The translations under genes were made by a program, and so were the position numbers. The notes beneath the pieces were generated by a model. That model had not been told where the DNA came from, did not search any database, and saw only the letters and a list, made by a program, of their open reading frames with translations. From Cellvibrionales bacterium (lineage in GTDB: Bacteria > Pseudomonadota > Gammaproteobacteria > Pseudomonadales > UBA7434), in NCBI GenBank assembly GCA_018668095.1, contig JABIQF010000138.1, forward strand, positions 1 through 11,869: a stretch of DNA of 11,869 nucleotides, given 5' to 3'. Positions 1 to 6,000 of the stretch are shown piece after piece. Every line of letters starts with the position of its first letter. Position 1 is the stretch's first letter.

Positions 1-24
1 CGTCCAATTGGACGCCTTTTTTTT
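1..24 (+). terminator. Rho-independent terminator of an upstream plus-strand gene, cut by the window edge
   Basis: Bases 1-14 (CGTCCAATTGGACG) form a perfect inverted repeat, followed by CC and a run of eight T (17-24). The CC after the repeat suggests that the stem continues to the left of the window with GG. It would end transcription of a plus-strand gene lying before base 1. It may also stop the minus-strand DUF2288 transcript if an A-run precedes it outside the window. Confidence 0.75.
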
Positions 25-119
25 ATTCTAAAATTTCTGCATCAACAGCAAACTTTCTCTCAATCAAAAAGTACTGCATATAAAAATTCACTTTCAACAA
101 TATTTCAAATCATTAATCT

Positions 120-416
120 TTAAGTATTCACTAATTGAATTAACACCCATGGCGCGGTAACAACAGCCCACATAAGCTGATCACATTGCTGCCAATCAGC
201 AGCTTGCTGATCATTGACAGGCGATAGCTGCTGCAGTTCAAGCCATTTGCTGACTTGCTCAGTATCGTCGGCTGATACAGCAGCAGCAACCTCAACTAAA
301 TTCAGTTCAGCAGCGATAAACAACACTTTACCTGCCGCAAAAAAACGCGCCAATTCGCTCCAAGCTAATTGAGCTGTCTGACCGTGCATATCGGACATAA
401 TTTCTTGATCTGACAT
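120..416 (-). CDS. DUF2288 family protein
   Basis: This is a small soluble protein of about 98 residues and unknown function. It matches the pattern I know for DUF2288 proteins of Proteobacteria: an early 'GQTAQLAWSELARFFAAGKV' block, then 'LVEVAAAVSADD', a 'V-W-L' stretch, and a tryptophan-rich end (ADWQQCDQLMWAVVTAPWVLIQ). The open frame reaches a TTG at 464, but I place the start at the ATG at 416 because GAGG (426-429) lies 9 bases upstream. ATGs at 431, 398 and 389 are alternatives, and conservation begins only after the one at 389. No signal peptide or membrane segment is seen. It stands alone: the next gene is divergent, and the terminator at 1-24 lies downstream. No catalytic motif is recognisable, so no activity is assigned. 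Confidence 0.85.
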   Translation of the reverse strand: MSDQEIMSDMHGQTAQLAWSELARFFAAGKVLFIAAELNLVEVAAAVSADDTEQVSKWLELQQLSPVNDQQAADWQQCDQLMWAVVTAPWVLIQLVNT

Positions 417-745
417 AGCGCTTGGCCTCATAGATTTCTTTAAAACATCAAGCTGACTGATCAAATACGCGAATCAAACCAGCCCATTAAAACGACTAGC
501 GCACACTATAAATTTTACTGGCAAGCTATTCACCTAGTATTGACAATAAATAGTGACGGAAAATAGTGATACCGCACTCAAAACAGCCCAGCAAACCCCA
601 CTCAGTTCACCGTTTTAAAAGCGCGCGATGCCACTCAGGAGCCCCTCGACATACACTAGCATCATTACTGGTTAAGCCATGATAAACAATCAGGCCAACC
701 TTAACTCTGCTGCATAAAGCGACGTATAGCATTAGGTACAAAGCC
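417..745. other. Divergent intergenic region (329 bases), mostly unexplained
   Basis: This region lies between the minus-strand DUF2288 gene and the plus-strand lipoprotein gene, so it should hold both promoters. On the minus strand a TATAGT (505-510) could be a -10 element, but no good -35 lies upstream of it. On the plus strand see the weak candidate at 701-730. AAATAGTGA occurs twice (548-556 and 561-569), 13 bases apart, a possible but unsupported binding site. I see no RNA gene and no open frame with a ribosome binding site. Confidence 0.4.
701..730 (+). promoter_or_regulatory. Weak candidate sigma-70 promoter for the lipoprotein gene
   Basis: TTAACT (701-706) and TATAGC (725-730) are each 4/6 to consensus with an 18-base spacer. 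They lie about 15 bases before the ATG at 746. Transcription would start near 737, leaving a very short leader that hardly includes the weak ribosome site TTAGG (732-736). The true promoter may be further upstream. Confidence 0.2.
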
Positions 746-2506
746 ATGAAGATAAGCATATTCAAAACTATCGATAGCACTGTTCAATCGTTGAAACGAT
801 GCCATCAGCTGAAACGATGCCGTCCGCTAAAAAAAGACCATCTATTAAAACTCTGCGCTGCCACACTTTTGACTATTAGCTTAGTAGGCTGCGGAAGCTC
901 AGATAACTCGAGCGCTGAAGCAGATATCGCAAACAATGAAACCGCCATTGCCGTTAAAGGTGCTGGCGTTAAAGGGCCGCTCATTAATGCCAATGTGACG
1001 GCGTACCAAATAGACCCTTCACAAGCTGATTTAAAAGGTGACATAGTCGCTCGTGGCAGCTCAAGTACCAGCGCCAATTTAGAGCTCGCCATTCCCGAAA
1101 GCCTCGCTAGCAATGGACCCTTCTTAATTGAATACACCGACGGAACTGAAATCAATGGCCAAATCCCCGTTATCGAATCATTGAGCACCATCATTACGAG
1201 TCAACAATTACTCGCTGGCACCGCCGTTTACGCTACTCCATTAAGTTCTTTTGCTATTGAACATGCTCGGCAAATTGCCGACAGTCTTGAGAGTAATGCT
1301 GACCCGTTAACCGTAGGCTTATCAGGCAACAACAATGGCAGTGTCAGCATCGCCGAATTATTAGCAGCGTTAGAGACCAGTGCTACTAATATTAAAGCAA
1401 CGCTTGGGCTTGGCTTATTAACCGAAGAAATTAATTTATTTACGACTTCACCACTGATTAATGCCGATACGGATGCCGAAGATACTCTAGCTATAAGAAC
1501 TGCTAATGAAGTTTTTGCTGCGATTGTGAGCGTCTTAAAAGACGAAGTCGCTGATGACGGCTTAACCGCCAACGGCACAACGCTTGTTGCGGCATTGGCC
1601 GATGACTTTGCCGATGGCAGCTTTGATAAACAAAATGCCGGCAATTCTATTACAGCATTGAATACTATCGATGATATTGCCGCCGTCTTGACTCAGAATC
1701 CAGCCTTGTTGGACGTCCCGAATAGCGATAGAAACATAAGCCAAATTAATGAAATACTGGCTGAAGAAGCAGAAACATTAGCACCTGAATTACCAGTTGT
1801 TTCACTAGATGTGCCAGAAATAGCAGCGCCCCTAGCATCACTGTACAGCGAAGAAAACCCTAAGCCAACGCCACCAACTATTGAGCCCTCAACGCCAACT
1901 GTAATCTTTACGTCAGCGACATTACAAACAGCGGCTATTGAAGGCGACAATATTAGCGTAGAACTTATCGCCAGCGACGAAGACGACAATATTGCCTATT
2001 GTGACTTAAGTATTGACGGTGAATTTGTTCGACGCGATAGCGTCGCACCTTACCAATACGGCAGTAACTCTGGCTTTAATGATAATGGCCTTAATGCTAT
2101 ATCTGCAGGCAGTCATAGCCTAACAGCTGAATGCGTCGACACGACTAATTTAAGCGCATCGAGTATTGCCAGTATTGATATTGCATCAAGACCCGATAAC
2201 GGTGATGGCGAACCTGTTTTACGTAATGTTGCTTTAAACTGGGGAACCCCAACCACACGAACGGATGGTAGCCCACTAGCGATTAATGAAATTGATCACT
2301 ATGAAATTTATTATTCTTCGACCAGTGAAGGCAGCAATAATGAAAGTACAGTATCAGTGGCTGCAACGAACAATAACAATCAACTCGTCAATGACTATGA
2401 AATAAATGCATTACCCATTGGCGAGTACTATTTTTCTATCGCCACCGTTGACACTGCCGGTATCGCAAGTGAGTTTATTAACCCCGTTGCGCTCACGATT
2501 CAGTAA
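746..2506 (+). CDS. Predicted lipoprotein with Ig-like and fibronectin-III-like C-terminal domains
   Basis: This 586-residue exported protein has an unusually long, basic n-region (residues 1-35). A hydrophobic stretch (36-47) then leads to the lipobox LVGC, with lipid-accepting Cys49 followed by a Ser/Asn/Ala-rich linker. Residues ~68-90 resemble the transthyretin/carboxypeptidase-regulatory-like strand pattern (VKGPLINANVTAYQ). The middle (about 100-345) is mainly helical, acidic and Ala-rich, without a motif I can name. A Pro/Thr linker (~370-385) leads to a bacterial Ig-like domain (~385-480), in which Cys419 and Cys463 could form a disulfide. The last ~95 residues (LNWGTP...YEIYYS...GEYYFSIATVDTAGIASE) have the fibronectin type III pattern. 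It probably sits at the outer membrane; the residue after the lipid Cys is Gly, not the Asp inner-membrane signal. Its role is unknown, though adhesion or polysaccharide binding would fit. TAGG lies 9 bases before the ATG. It converges on cinA with only 5 bases between the stops. Confidence 0.85.
   Translation: MKISIFKTIDSTVQSLKRCHQLKRCRPLKKDHLLKLCAATLLTISLVGCGSSDNSSAEADIANNETAIAVKGAGVKGPLINANVTAYQIDPSQADLKGDIVARGSSSTSANLELAIPESLASNGPFLIEYTDGTEINGQIPVIESLSTIITSQQLLAGTAVYATPLSSFAIEHARQIADSLESNADPLTVGLSGNNNGSVSIAELLAALETSATNIKATLGLGLLTEEINLFTTSPLINADTDAEDTLAIRTANEVFAAIVSVLKDEVADDGLTANGTTLVAALADDFADGSFDKQNAGNSITALNTIDDIAAVLTQNPALLDVPNSDRNISQINEILAEEAETLAPELPVVSLDVPEIAAPLASLYSEENPKPTPPTIEPSTPTVIFTSATLQTAAIEGDNISVELIASDEDDNIAYCDLSIDGEFVRRDSVAPYQYGSNSGFNDNGLNAISAGSHSLTAECVDTTNLSASSIASIDIASRPDNGDGEPVLRNVALNWGTPTTRTDGSPLAINEIDHYEIYYSSTSEGSNNESTVSVAATNNNNQLVNDYEINALPIGEYYFSIATVDTAGIASEFINPVALTIQ
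792..842 (+). repeat. 18-bp tandem repeat in the signal-peptide n-region
   Basis: Two 18-bp copies (792-809 and 810-827) share TGAAACGATGCC and differ at only two positions. A third, degenerate copy starts at 828 and matches 10 of its first 15 bases. They encode the basic hexads LKRCHQ, LKRCRP and LKKDHL at residues 17-34, before the hydrophobic core. The repeat explains why the n-region is so long. Confidence 0.8.
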
Positions 2507-2511
2507 TGCAA

Positions 2512-3786
2512 TTACTTTGAACGTTTACGCTGATAATAATTAGGCACTGTCGTTGAGCCTAAAAGATAACGACGAAGTAAATCTAATGCCAGCGCACTCA
2601 CTAGGGTTTGAAACATTTTACGACCCACAGGATAATGGAAAAGGTGAGTGTTGATATGCTCTACCCCACCCCATGCAACCCATACTGAACCAACTGGCTT
2701 GTCGTCGGTGCCTCCATCTGGGCCAGCAACACCTGACACAGCAATAACACAATGAGCCGACGAACGCTCTAAAGCACCCTCTGCCATGGCTCTTACAACC
2801 GGCTCGCTGACTGCGCCATGCTGCTCAATTAACGTAGAATCCACACCCAAAACACTGGCTTTAACTGCATTAGAATAAGAAACAAAACCTACGCCAAAAA
2901 CCGATGAAGCGCCGCTAACCGCCGTGATATTTGAGGCTATCATGCCACCAGTACAAGACTCAGCTAACGTCAGCTGTTTAGTCTGCTGCTGTAATAAATC
3001 GATGACAATAGCGCCGAGAGTGTCATCATTTTCACCAACAATAAAGTCACCCACTACTTGCCTTAACTCTTCTTCGCATTGATCTCGCAAAGACAAATGC
3101 GCTTCATCTTCTATTTCTAACTTAAGCTCTAACAGAGGAACACCGGCACGAAAACCCACGACAACTTCGCTAGGCCAATGAGGACATTGATCAGCAATTA
3201 TTTGCTGTAGCGCCGACTCACCCATACCAAATAACTTTAAGCGACGTACCAAGCGCGCAGTAGCATCAGGAAAACCTAACTGCAAAGCCGACAATACCGA
3301 ACCCTCTAACATAGCCGCTAATTCTGGCGGCACACCAGGCGTACACAGCAATACACAGTCACGGAATCGCAAGGTAATACCCACTGCACTACCAACGGGA
3401 TTAGCTAACACAGTGGCGCTAGCAGGTAATAAGGTTTGCTTAAGATTAGCAGCATTGGCAGCAACACCCCGCCGCTCACACCATTCATTAACATGCGCGA
3501 GGGCTTGTGCATTTTCAACTAAGGGCTCGCCAGTAAGAAGAGATAGCGCTTCTGAGGTAAGGTCATCGACTGTTGGGCCTAAGCCACCATTAATGATAAT
3601 GGCGGGATATATCGCCGCGAGCTTATCGAGCTCGGCAACAATTAAATCCATATCATCCCCCACAGTTACTTTATGCGCGACATCAAATCCTTGCACAGCG
3701 AGTGATTGAGCAATCATAGCGGAGTTAGAATCGACCGTATCGCCGGTCATTAATTCATTACCTGTTAACAACAATGCTATTTTCAA
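2512..3786 (-). CDS. cinA: CinA: nicotinamide-nucleotide amidohydrolase with N-terminal MoCF/COG1058 domain
   Basis: The C-terminal domain of this family converts nicotinamide mononucleotide to nicotinic acid mononucleotide and ammonia (pyridine nucleotide cycle, cytoplasm). The N-terminal domain resembles the molybdopterin-binding fold and in some homologues has ADP-ribose pyrophosphatase activity. The protein has 424 residues, a normal full length. N-domain marks are TGNELMTGDTVDSN at the start, NGGLGPTVDDLT (~66-77) and TPGVPPEL (~149-156). C-domain marks are AESCTGGMIA (~275-284, with the conserved Ser), VSYSNAVK and SGVAGPDGGTDDKPVGSVW (~351-369). I chose the TTG at 3786 because GGAG (3793-3796) lies 6 bases upstream and the protein then begins MKIALL, as in typical CinA. 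The TTG at 3798 overlaps that ribosome site. The gene follows tetR by 23 bases on the same strand, so they are probably co-transcribed. The 'competence-damage' name is historical; nothing here indicates competence. Confidence 0.95.
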   Translation of the reverse strand: MKIALLLTGNELMTGDTVDSNSAMIAQSLAVQGFDVAHKVTVGDDMDLIVAELDKLAAIYPAIIINGGLGPTVDDLTSEALSLLTGEPLVENAQALAHVNEWCERRGVAANAANLKQTLLPASATVLANPVGSAVGITLRFRDCVLLCTPGVPPELAAMLEGSVLSALQLGFPDATARLVRRLKLFGMGESALQQIIADQCPHWPSEVVVGFRAGVPLLELKLEIEDEAHLSLRDQCEEELRQVVGDFIVGENDDTLGAIVIDLLQQQTKQLTLAESCTGGMIASNITAVSGASSVFGVGFVSYSNAVKASVLGVDSTLIEQHGAVSEPVVRAMAEGALERSSAHCVIAVSGVAGPDGGTDDKPVGSVWVAWGGVEHINTHLFHYPVGRKMFQTLVSALALDLLRRYLLGSTTVPNYYQRKRSK

Positions 3787-3796
3787 AAAAAACTCC
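3784..3796 (-). promoter_or_regulatory. Ribosome binding site and TTG start codon of cinA
   Basis: On the minus strand GGAG (3793-3796) is followed by six T and then TTG (3784-3786). Eight T in a row span the spacer and start codon. This spacing fixes TTG as the start. No in-frame ATG occurs until residue 13 of the conserved N-terminus, which is too late. Confidence 0.8.
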
Positions 3797-3809
3797 AAAT
3801 AATAAAAAA

Positions 3810-4478
3810 CTAATAGCGACTAGACACCTGCGCTTGTAAGCCACCAACAATAAAATCAATTAAATTATCCGTACGCCAACGCAATGACTTCGCATCCAAA
3901 TCAATCGATTGATTTCTTCGCGCCTCATCCCATTCAGCGATCGCCGTCATAGATTGACGACCCATTAACTGTAATCGAAAATGAATAACCGCCAAGGGTA
4001 AAGGCTTTAACGCCTTAATCATTAATGATGTGAGTTCAAACATAGCGCGGTTTCTTTCGCGATTTTTTTGAAACAAATCACGGCCTGGTTGGTAGGCATA
4101 AAGCTGAGCTAATAGTGACACATAACTCGTGTCCTCGACAGGCTTGAGAAGCTCTTCAGCAAAAGGCTCAACAAAGACCTCTGTCAATCGCTTTACGGTA
4201 ACCACATCACCACGGTGCTGCAAAGCATCTAAACGTCTTAAACGCTCTTGATTAATCGGCGTTAAACGATAGTTTAATATCGCCTCAATCAAGCCATCTC
4301 GATTACCAAAATGGTACTGCAATGCAGAAGGATTTTTTTGACCGGCTTCACGAGCAATCATTCGTGTAGAAACCGCTTCTAAACCATGTTCAGCAAATAA
4401 CCGCTCTGCGGTTTTAAGCAGTAATGCAGCACCGCTCTCCATCGATGAAAAAGGAATGTCAGCGAGTTGATCACTCAT
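3810..4478 (-). CDS. TetR/AcrR family transcriptional regulator
   Basis: This is a 222-residue one-component regulator of normal family length. The N-terminal TetR DNA-binding domain covers residues ~18-65. It has helix 1 'LLLKTAERLFAEHGLEAVSTR', then the helix-turn-helix 'MIAREAGQKNPSALQYHFGNRDGL' (~40-63), with the family's YHFGNRDGL recognition and connecting segment intact. Residues ~75-222 form the variable helical ligand-binding and dimerisation region, so the ligand cannot be read from sequence. The ATG at 4478 is supported by GGAG (4486-4489) 7 bases upstream. It is the first gene of a likely two-gene unit with cinA and diverges from the DUF3301 gene. Two palindromes in the divergent gap (4539-4556 and 4722-4737) are candidate operators. 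Autoregulation is the usual behaviour of such a layout; control of cinA or the divergent pair is inference. Confidence 0.93.
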   Translation of the reverse strand: MSDQLADIPFSSMESGAALLLKTAERLFAEHGLEAVSTRMIAREAGQKNPSALQYHFGNRDGLIEAILNYRLTPINQERLRRLDALQHRGDVVTVKRLTEVFVEPFAEELLKPVEDTSYVSLLAQLYAYQPGRDLFQKNRERNRAMFELTSLMIKALKPLPLAVIHFRLQLMGRQSMTAIAEWDEARRNQSIDLDAKSLRWRTDNLIDFIVGGLQAQVSSRY

Positions 4479-4538
4479 AAATCATCTCCAGTCAAAATAA
4501 TTATTAACAAGGCAATTACCGGCATGCTTGTTACTCAC

Positions 4539-4556
4539 ACAATTCTATAGAATCGT
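4539..4556. promoter_or_regulatory. Candidate TetR operator upstream of tetR (imperfect 18-bp palindrome)
   Basis: ACAATTCTATAGAATCGT has a perfect 12-bp core (ATTCTATAGAAT, 4542-4553). Eight of nine base pairs match over 18 bp. It sits about 60 bases upstream of the tetR ATG and includes TATAGA on the minus strand, a possible -10 hexamer. Position and symmetry fit autorepression, but no -35 at the right spacing is clear. Confidence 0.4.
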
Positions 4557-4721
4557 TAGTTTGCAAGCTTTTAAGACAATACCATTCAAGCCAATAGCAT
4601 CAATGATAAACCAGAATAGAGGTAGAACTGTTTTTTCTATTGGGTATATTTAACGATACTCGCATTAGCTAGGATCACTAAGGCTTTATACGCTTGCTGT
4701 TCGCCATCAGCTTAAATACAC

Positions 4722-4737
4722 TATACTTGCAAGTATA
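4722..4737. promoter_or_regulatory. Perfect 16-bp palindrome, candidate operator/promoter site
   Basis: TATACTTGCAAGTATA is a perfect 16-bp inverted repeat without spacer. Its left end, TATACT, is a 5/6 match to a -10 hexamer on the plus strand. A weak TTCGCC (4700-4705) lies 16 bases upstream of it. A repressor bound here could block transcription of the DUF3301-metallopeptidase pair, whose first ATG is 76 bases downstream. Confidence 0.45.
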
Positions 4738-4813
4738 ACCTTAGCGCCCTGCACTCGCCGAAGGATAAGCCCAGCGCTTAGATACTTCCATTACTAGAAT
4801 CAATGAGTTAATC

Positions 4814-5185
4814 ATGAGTTTAAGCTTCTCACATATCATTATTTTATTAGTCGGCTTTGCTGTTGCTATGTACTTCTTTTCTGAACTTCATGTCAGAGAA
4901 ATCGCCTTAAATGCCGCCAGATCACATTCAGACGAACTCAATGTACAATTACTCGATCAAAGCGTTGGCATTCATCGGGTTTGGTTTAAGCGCGGACGTG
5001 ACAACCGGTTCCACATTTGGCGTAACTATCAATTTGAATTCACCTCAACCGGTGATGAACGCTATAAAGGCCACGTTATCACGCTTGGCGAACAAGTAGA
5101 AACCGTCCAATTACAGGCTCACAGAGTGCCTGTTAGTAAAGAACCTGCTAGTAAAGAACCCAGCAACAAAGACTATAACGCTTAA
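4814..5185 (+). CDS. DUF3301 family membrane-anchored protein
   Basis: This 123-residue protein has one N-terminal membrane helix (residues ~6-23) and a small soluble domain. It fits the DUF3301 pattern of Gammaproteobacteria: helix, then 'REIALNAARSHSDELNVQLLDQSVGI', a basic 'RVWFKRGRDNRFHIWRNYQFEFTSTGDERYKGHVITLG' block, and an end near 'LQAHRVP'. Function is unknown. The ribosome site is weak (GAG, 9 bases before the ATG). The metallopeptidase gene begins 5 bases after its stop, so the two are surely co-transcribed. The C-terminal tail (about residues 107-120) is a species-specific addition made of five-residue repeats (PVSKE, PASKE, PSNKD) encoded by a 15-bp tandem repeat. With few positive charges before the helix, topology is uncertain; the basic block after it suggests a cytoplasmic soluble domain. 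Confidence 0.85.
   Translation: MSLSFSHIIILLVGFAVAMYFFSELHVREIALNAARSHSDELNVQLLDQSVGIHRVWFKRGRDNRFHIWRNYQFEFTSTGDERYKGHVITLGEQVETVQLQAHRVPVSKEPASKEPSNKDYNA
5131..5175 (+). repeat. 15-bp tandem repeat at the 3' end of the DUF3301 gene
   Basis: Copies at 5131-5145 and 5146-5160 share TAGTAAAGAACC (5134-5145 and 5149-5160). The third copy (5161-5175) is degenerate. The period is five codons, so the frame is kept and the protein gains PVSKE-PASKE-PSNKD at its end. It looks like recent slippage expansion of a disordered tail. Confidence 0.75.
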
Positions 5186-5190
5186 CAATT

Positions 5191-5958
5191 ATGACTGAAG
5201 CAACAATCAATAATAGCCTTGAGAATGTCCACAACTACAAACTCATTCGAACACGCCGTCGCACCTTAGGCATTTCAGTTCGTCGTGGCATCGTTGAAGT
5301 TCGCGCGCCGCTTAAAGCACCCAAGTACTGGATTAATGAATGCCTTGAAGAAAAGCGATCTTGGATTAGTAAACAAGTCTCTTTGCAAAAACTGCAATTA
5401 CAAGATATCTACCGCATTAATGATGGCGCGATTCTGCCATTATTAGGTGATACGCTCTCTATTCGTATTAGCAACCACTCTCGTCTAAGTGGCAAGGTCG
5501 TTAAGCGAGCCAGCATCTCGGTTGATGATTCGATCCTATGGATTGATATCCCCCCGACTATCGCGCAAGAAACCGCATTATCAACCGAGCAATTACAAGA
5601 AGAGAAAGCCACACAGCTTTTTTTGAAATGGATAAAAACACAAGCCGAAAGCTATATGTCAGAAACAACACAGGCATTGGCCAAACAAATGAACCTCGAC
5701 AAACTCAACAAGATTAGCTACAGACGTACTGCCAGCAAATGGGGACACTGCACCAGTGAAGGCAACATACAGTACAACCCACTTTTAATGTTAGCGCCGC
5801 AGTATGTTGTTGATTACATTATTGCCCATGAGGTCTGCCACTTACGCCATGCCAACCACTCCAAACAATTTTGGAATTTGGTTGATAACGTTTATCCTCA
5901 AAGAAACCATGCTGAAAATTGGCTTAAACAGCATGGCCACCGTTTAGCTATTGTTTAA
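5191..5958 (+). CDS. YgjP-like (DUF45) zinc metallopeptidase
   Basis: This 255-residue protein belongs to the YgjP/DUF45 family, related to SprT/WLM-type metallopeptidases. The N-terminal part (~16-62) has the family pattern 'KLIRTRRRTLGISVRRGIVEVRAP...WI...KRSWI'. The catalytic part has 'YRRTASKWGHCTSEGNIQYNPLLMLAP' (~177-203), then the zinc-binding HEVCH (213-217) and the third ligand candidate His223 in HANHSKQFW. The catalytic Glu214 is present, so the enzyme appears intact. It has no signal peptide and is probably cytoplasmic. Substrates are not known for this family. The ATG at 5191 is 5 bases after the DUF3301 stop; there is no clear Shine-Dalgarno sequence, which suggests translational coupling. 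The insert at about 125-150 (TIAQETALSTEQLQEEKA) may be a lineage-specific loop. Its 3' end lies in a 22-bp tandem repeat that includes the stop codon. Confidence 0.9.
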   Translation: MTEATINNSLENVHNYKLIRTRRRTLGISVRRGIVEVRAPLKAPKYWINECLEEKRSWISKQVSLQKLQLQDIYRINDGAILPLLGDTLSIRISNHSRLSGKVVKRASISVDDSILWIDIPPTIAQETALSTEQLQEEKATQLFLKWIKTQAESYMSETTQALAKQMNLDKLNKISYRRTASKWGHCTSEGNIQYNPLLMLAPQYVVDYIIAHEVCHLRHANHSKQFWNLVDNVYPQRNHAENWLKQHGHRLAIV

Positions 5959-5994
5959 ACCGCGTTTAGCTATTGCTTAAGCCGCGCTTAGCTA
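5941..5994 (+). repeat. 22-bp tandem repeat spanning the metallopeptidase stop codon
   Basis: Two full copies (5941-5962 and 5963-5984) and a partial third (5985-5994, 9/10 matching) lie head to tail. The first copy encodes the last six residues (RLAIV is the end) and the stop. Copies 1 and 2 differ at two bases only, and both changes fall in symmetric positions of an 8-bp palindrome (GTTTAAAC at 5953-5960, GCTTAAGC at 5975-5982). The array fills the gap to the convergent sbcB stop at 6001. No T-run terminator is seen here. Confidence 0.8.
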
Positions 5995-6000
5995 CAATAC

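Larger units (their letters stand above)
4479..4813. other. Divergent regulatory region between tetR and the DUF3301 gene
   Basis: These 335 bases should contain promoters in both directions. They hold two palindromes listed separately. The 7-mer TTGCAAG, central in the right palindrome, also occurs at 4561-4567 near the left one. No frame with a convincing ribosome site is present. A two-codon frame (ATG AGT TAA, 4803-4811) ends just before the DUF3301 start codon. I see no terminator or RNA gene. Confidence 0.5.

Noticed and set aside
805..1989. Three minus-strand open frames (805-1194, 1228-1644, 1693-1989) plus 1562-1744 opposite the lipoprotein gene
   Set aside because: They are antisense to a well-supported gene, have low-complexity Ser/Ala/Val-rich products and no family pattern or ribosome site.
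3413..3709. Plus-strand frame opposite cinA
   Set aside because: It is antisense to conserved CinA motifs and has no recognisable product.
4803..4811. Two-codon upstream frame (ATG AGT TAA) before the DUF3301 gene
   Set aside because: So short a frame occurs easily by chance, and nothing supports translation control here.
4911..5099. Overlapping frame inside the DUF3301 gene
   Set aside because: The DUF3301 frame carries the conserved pattern; this one has no homology signal or ribosome site.
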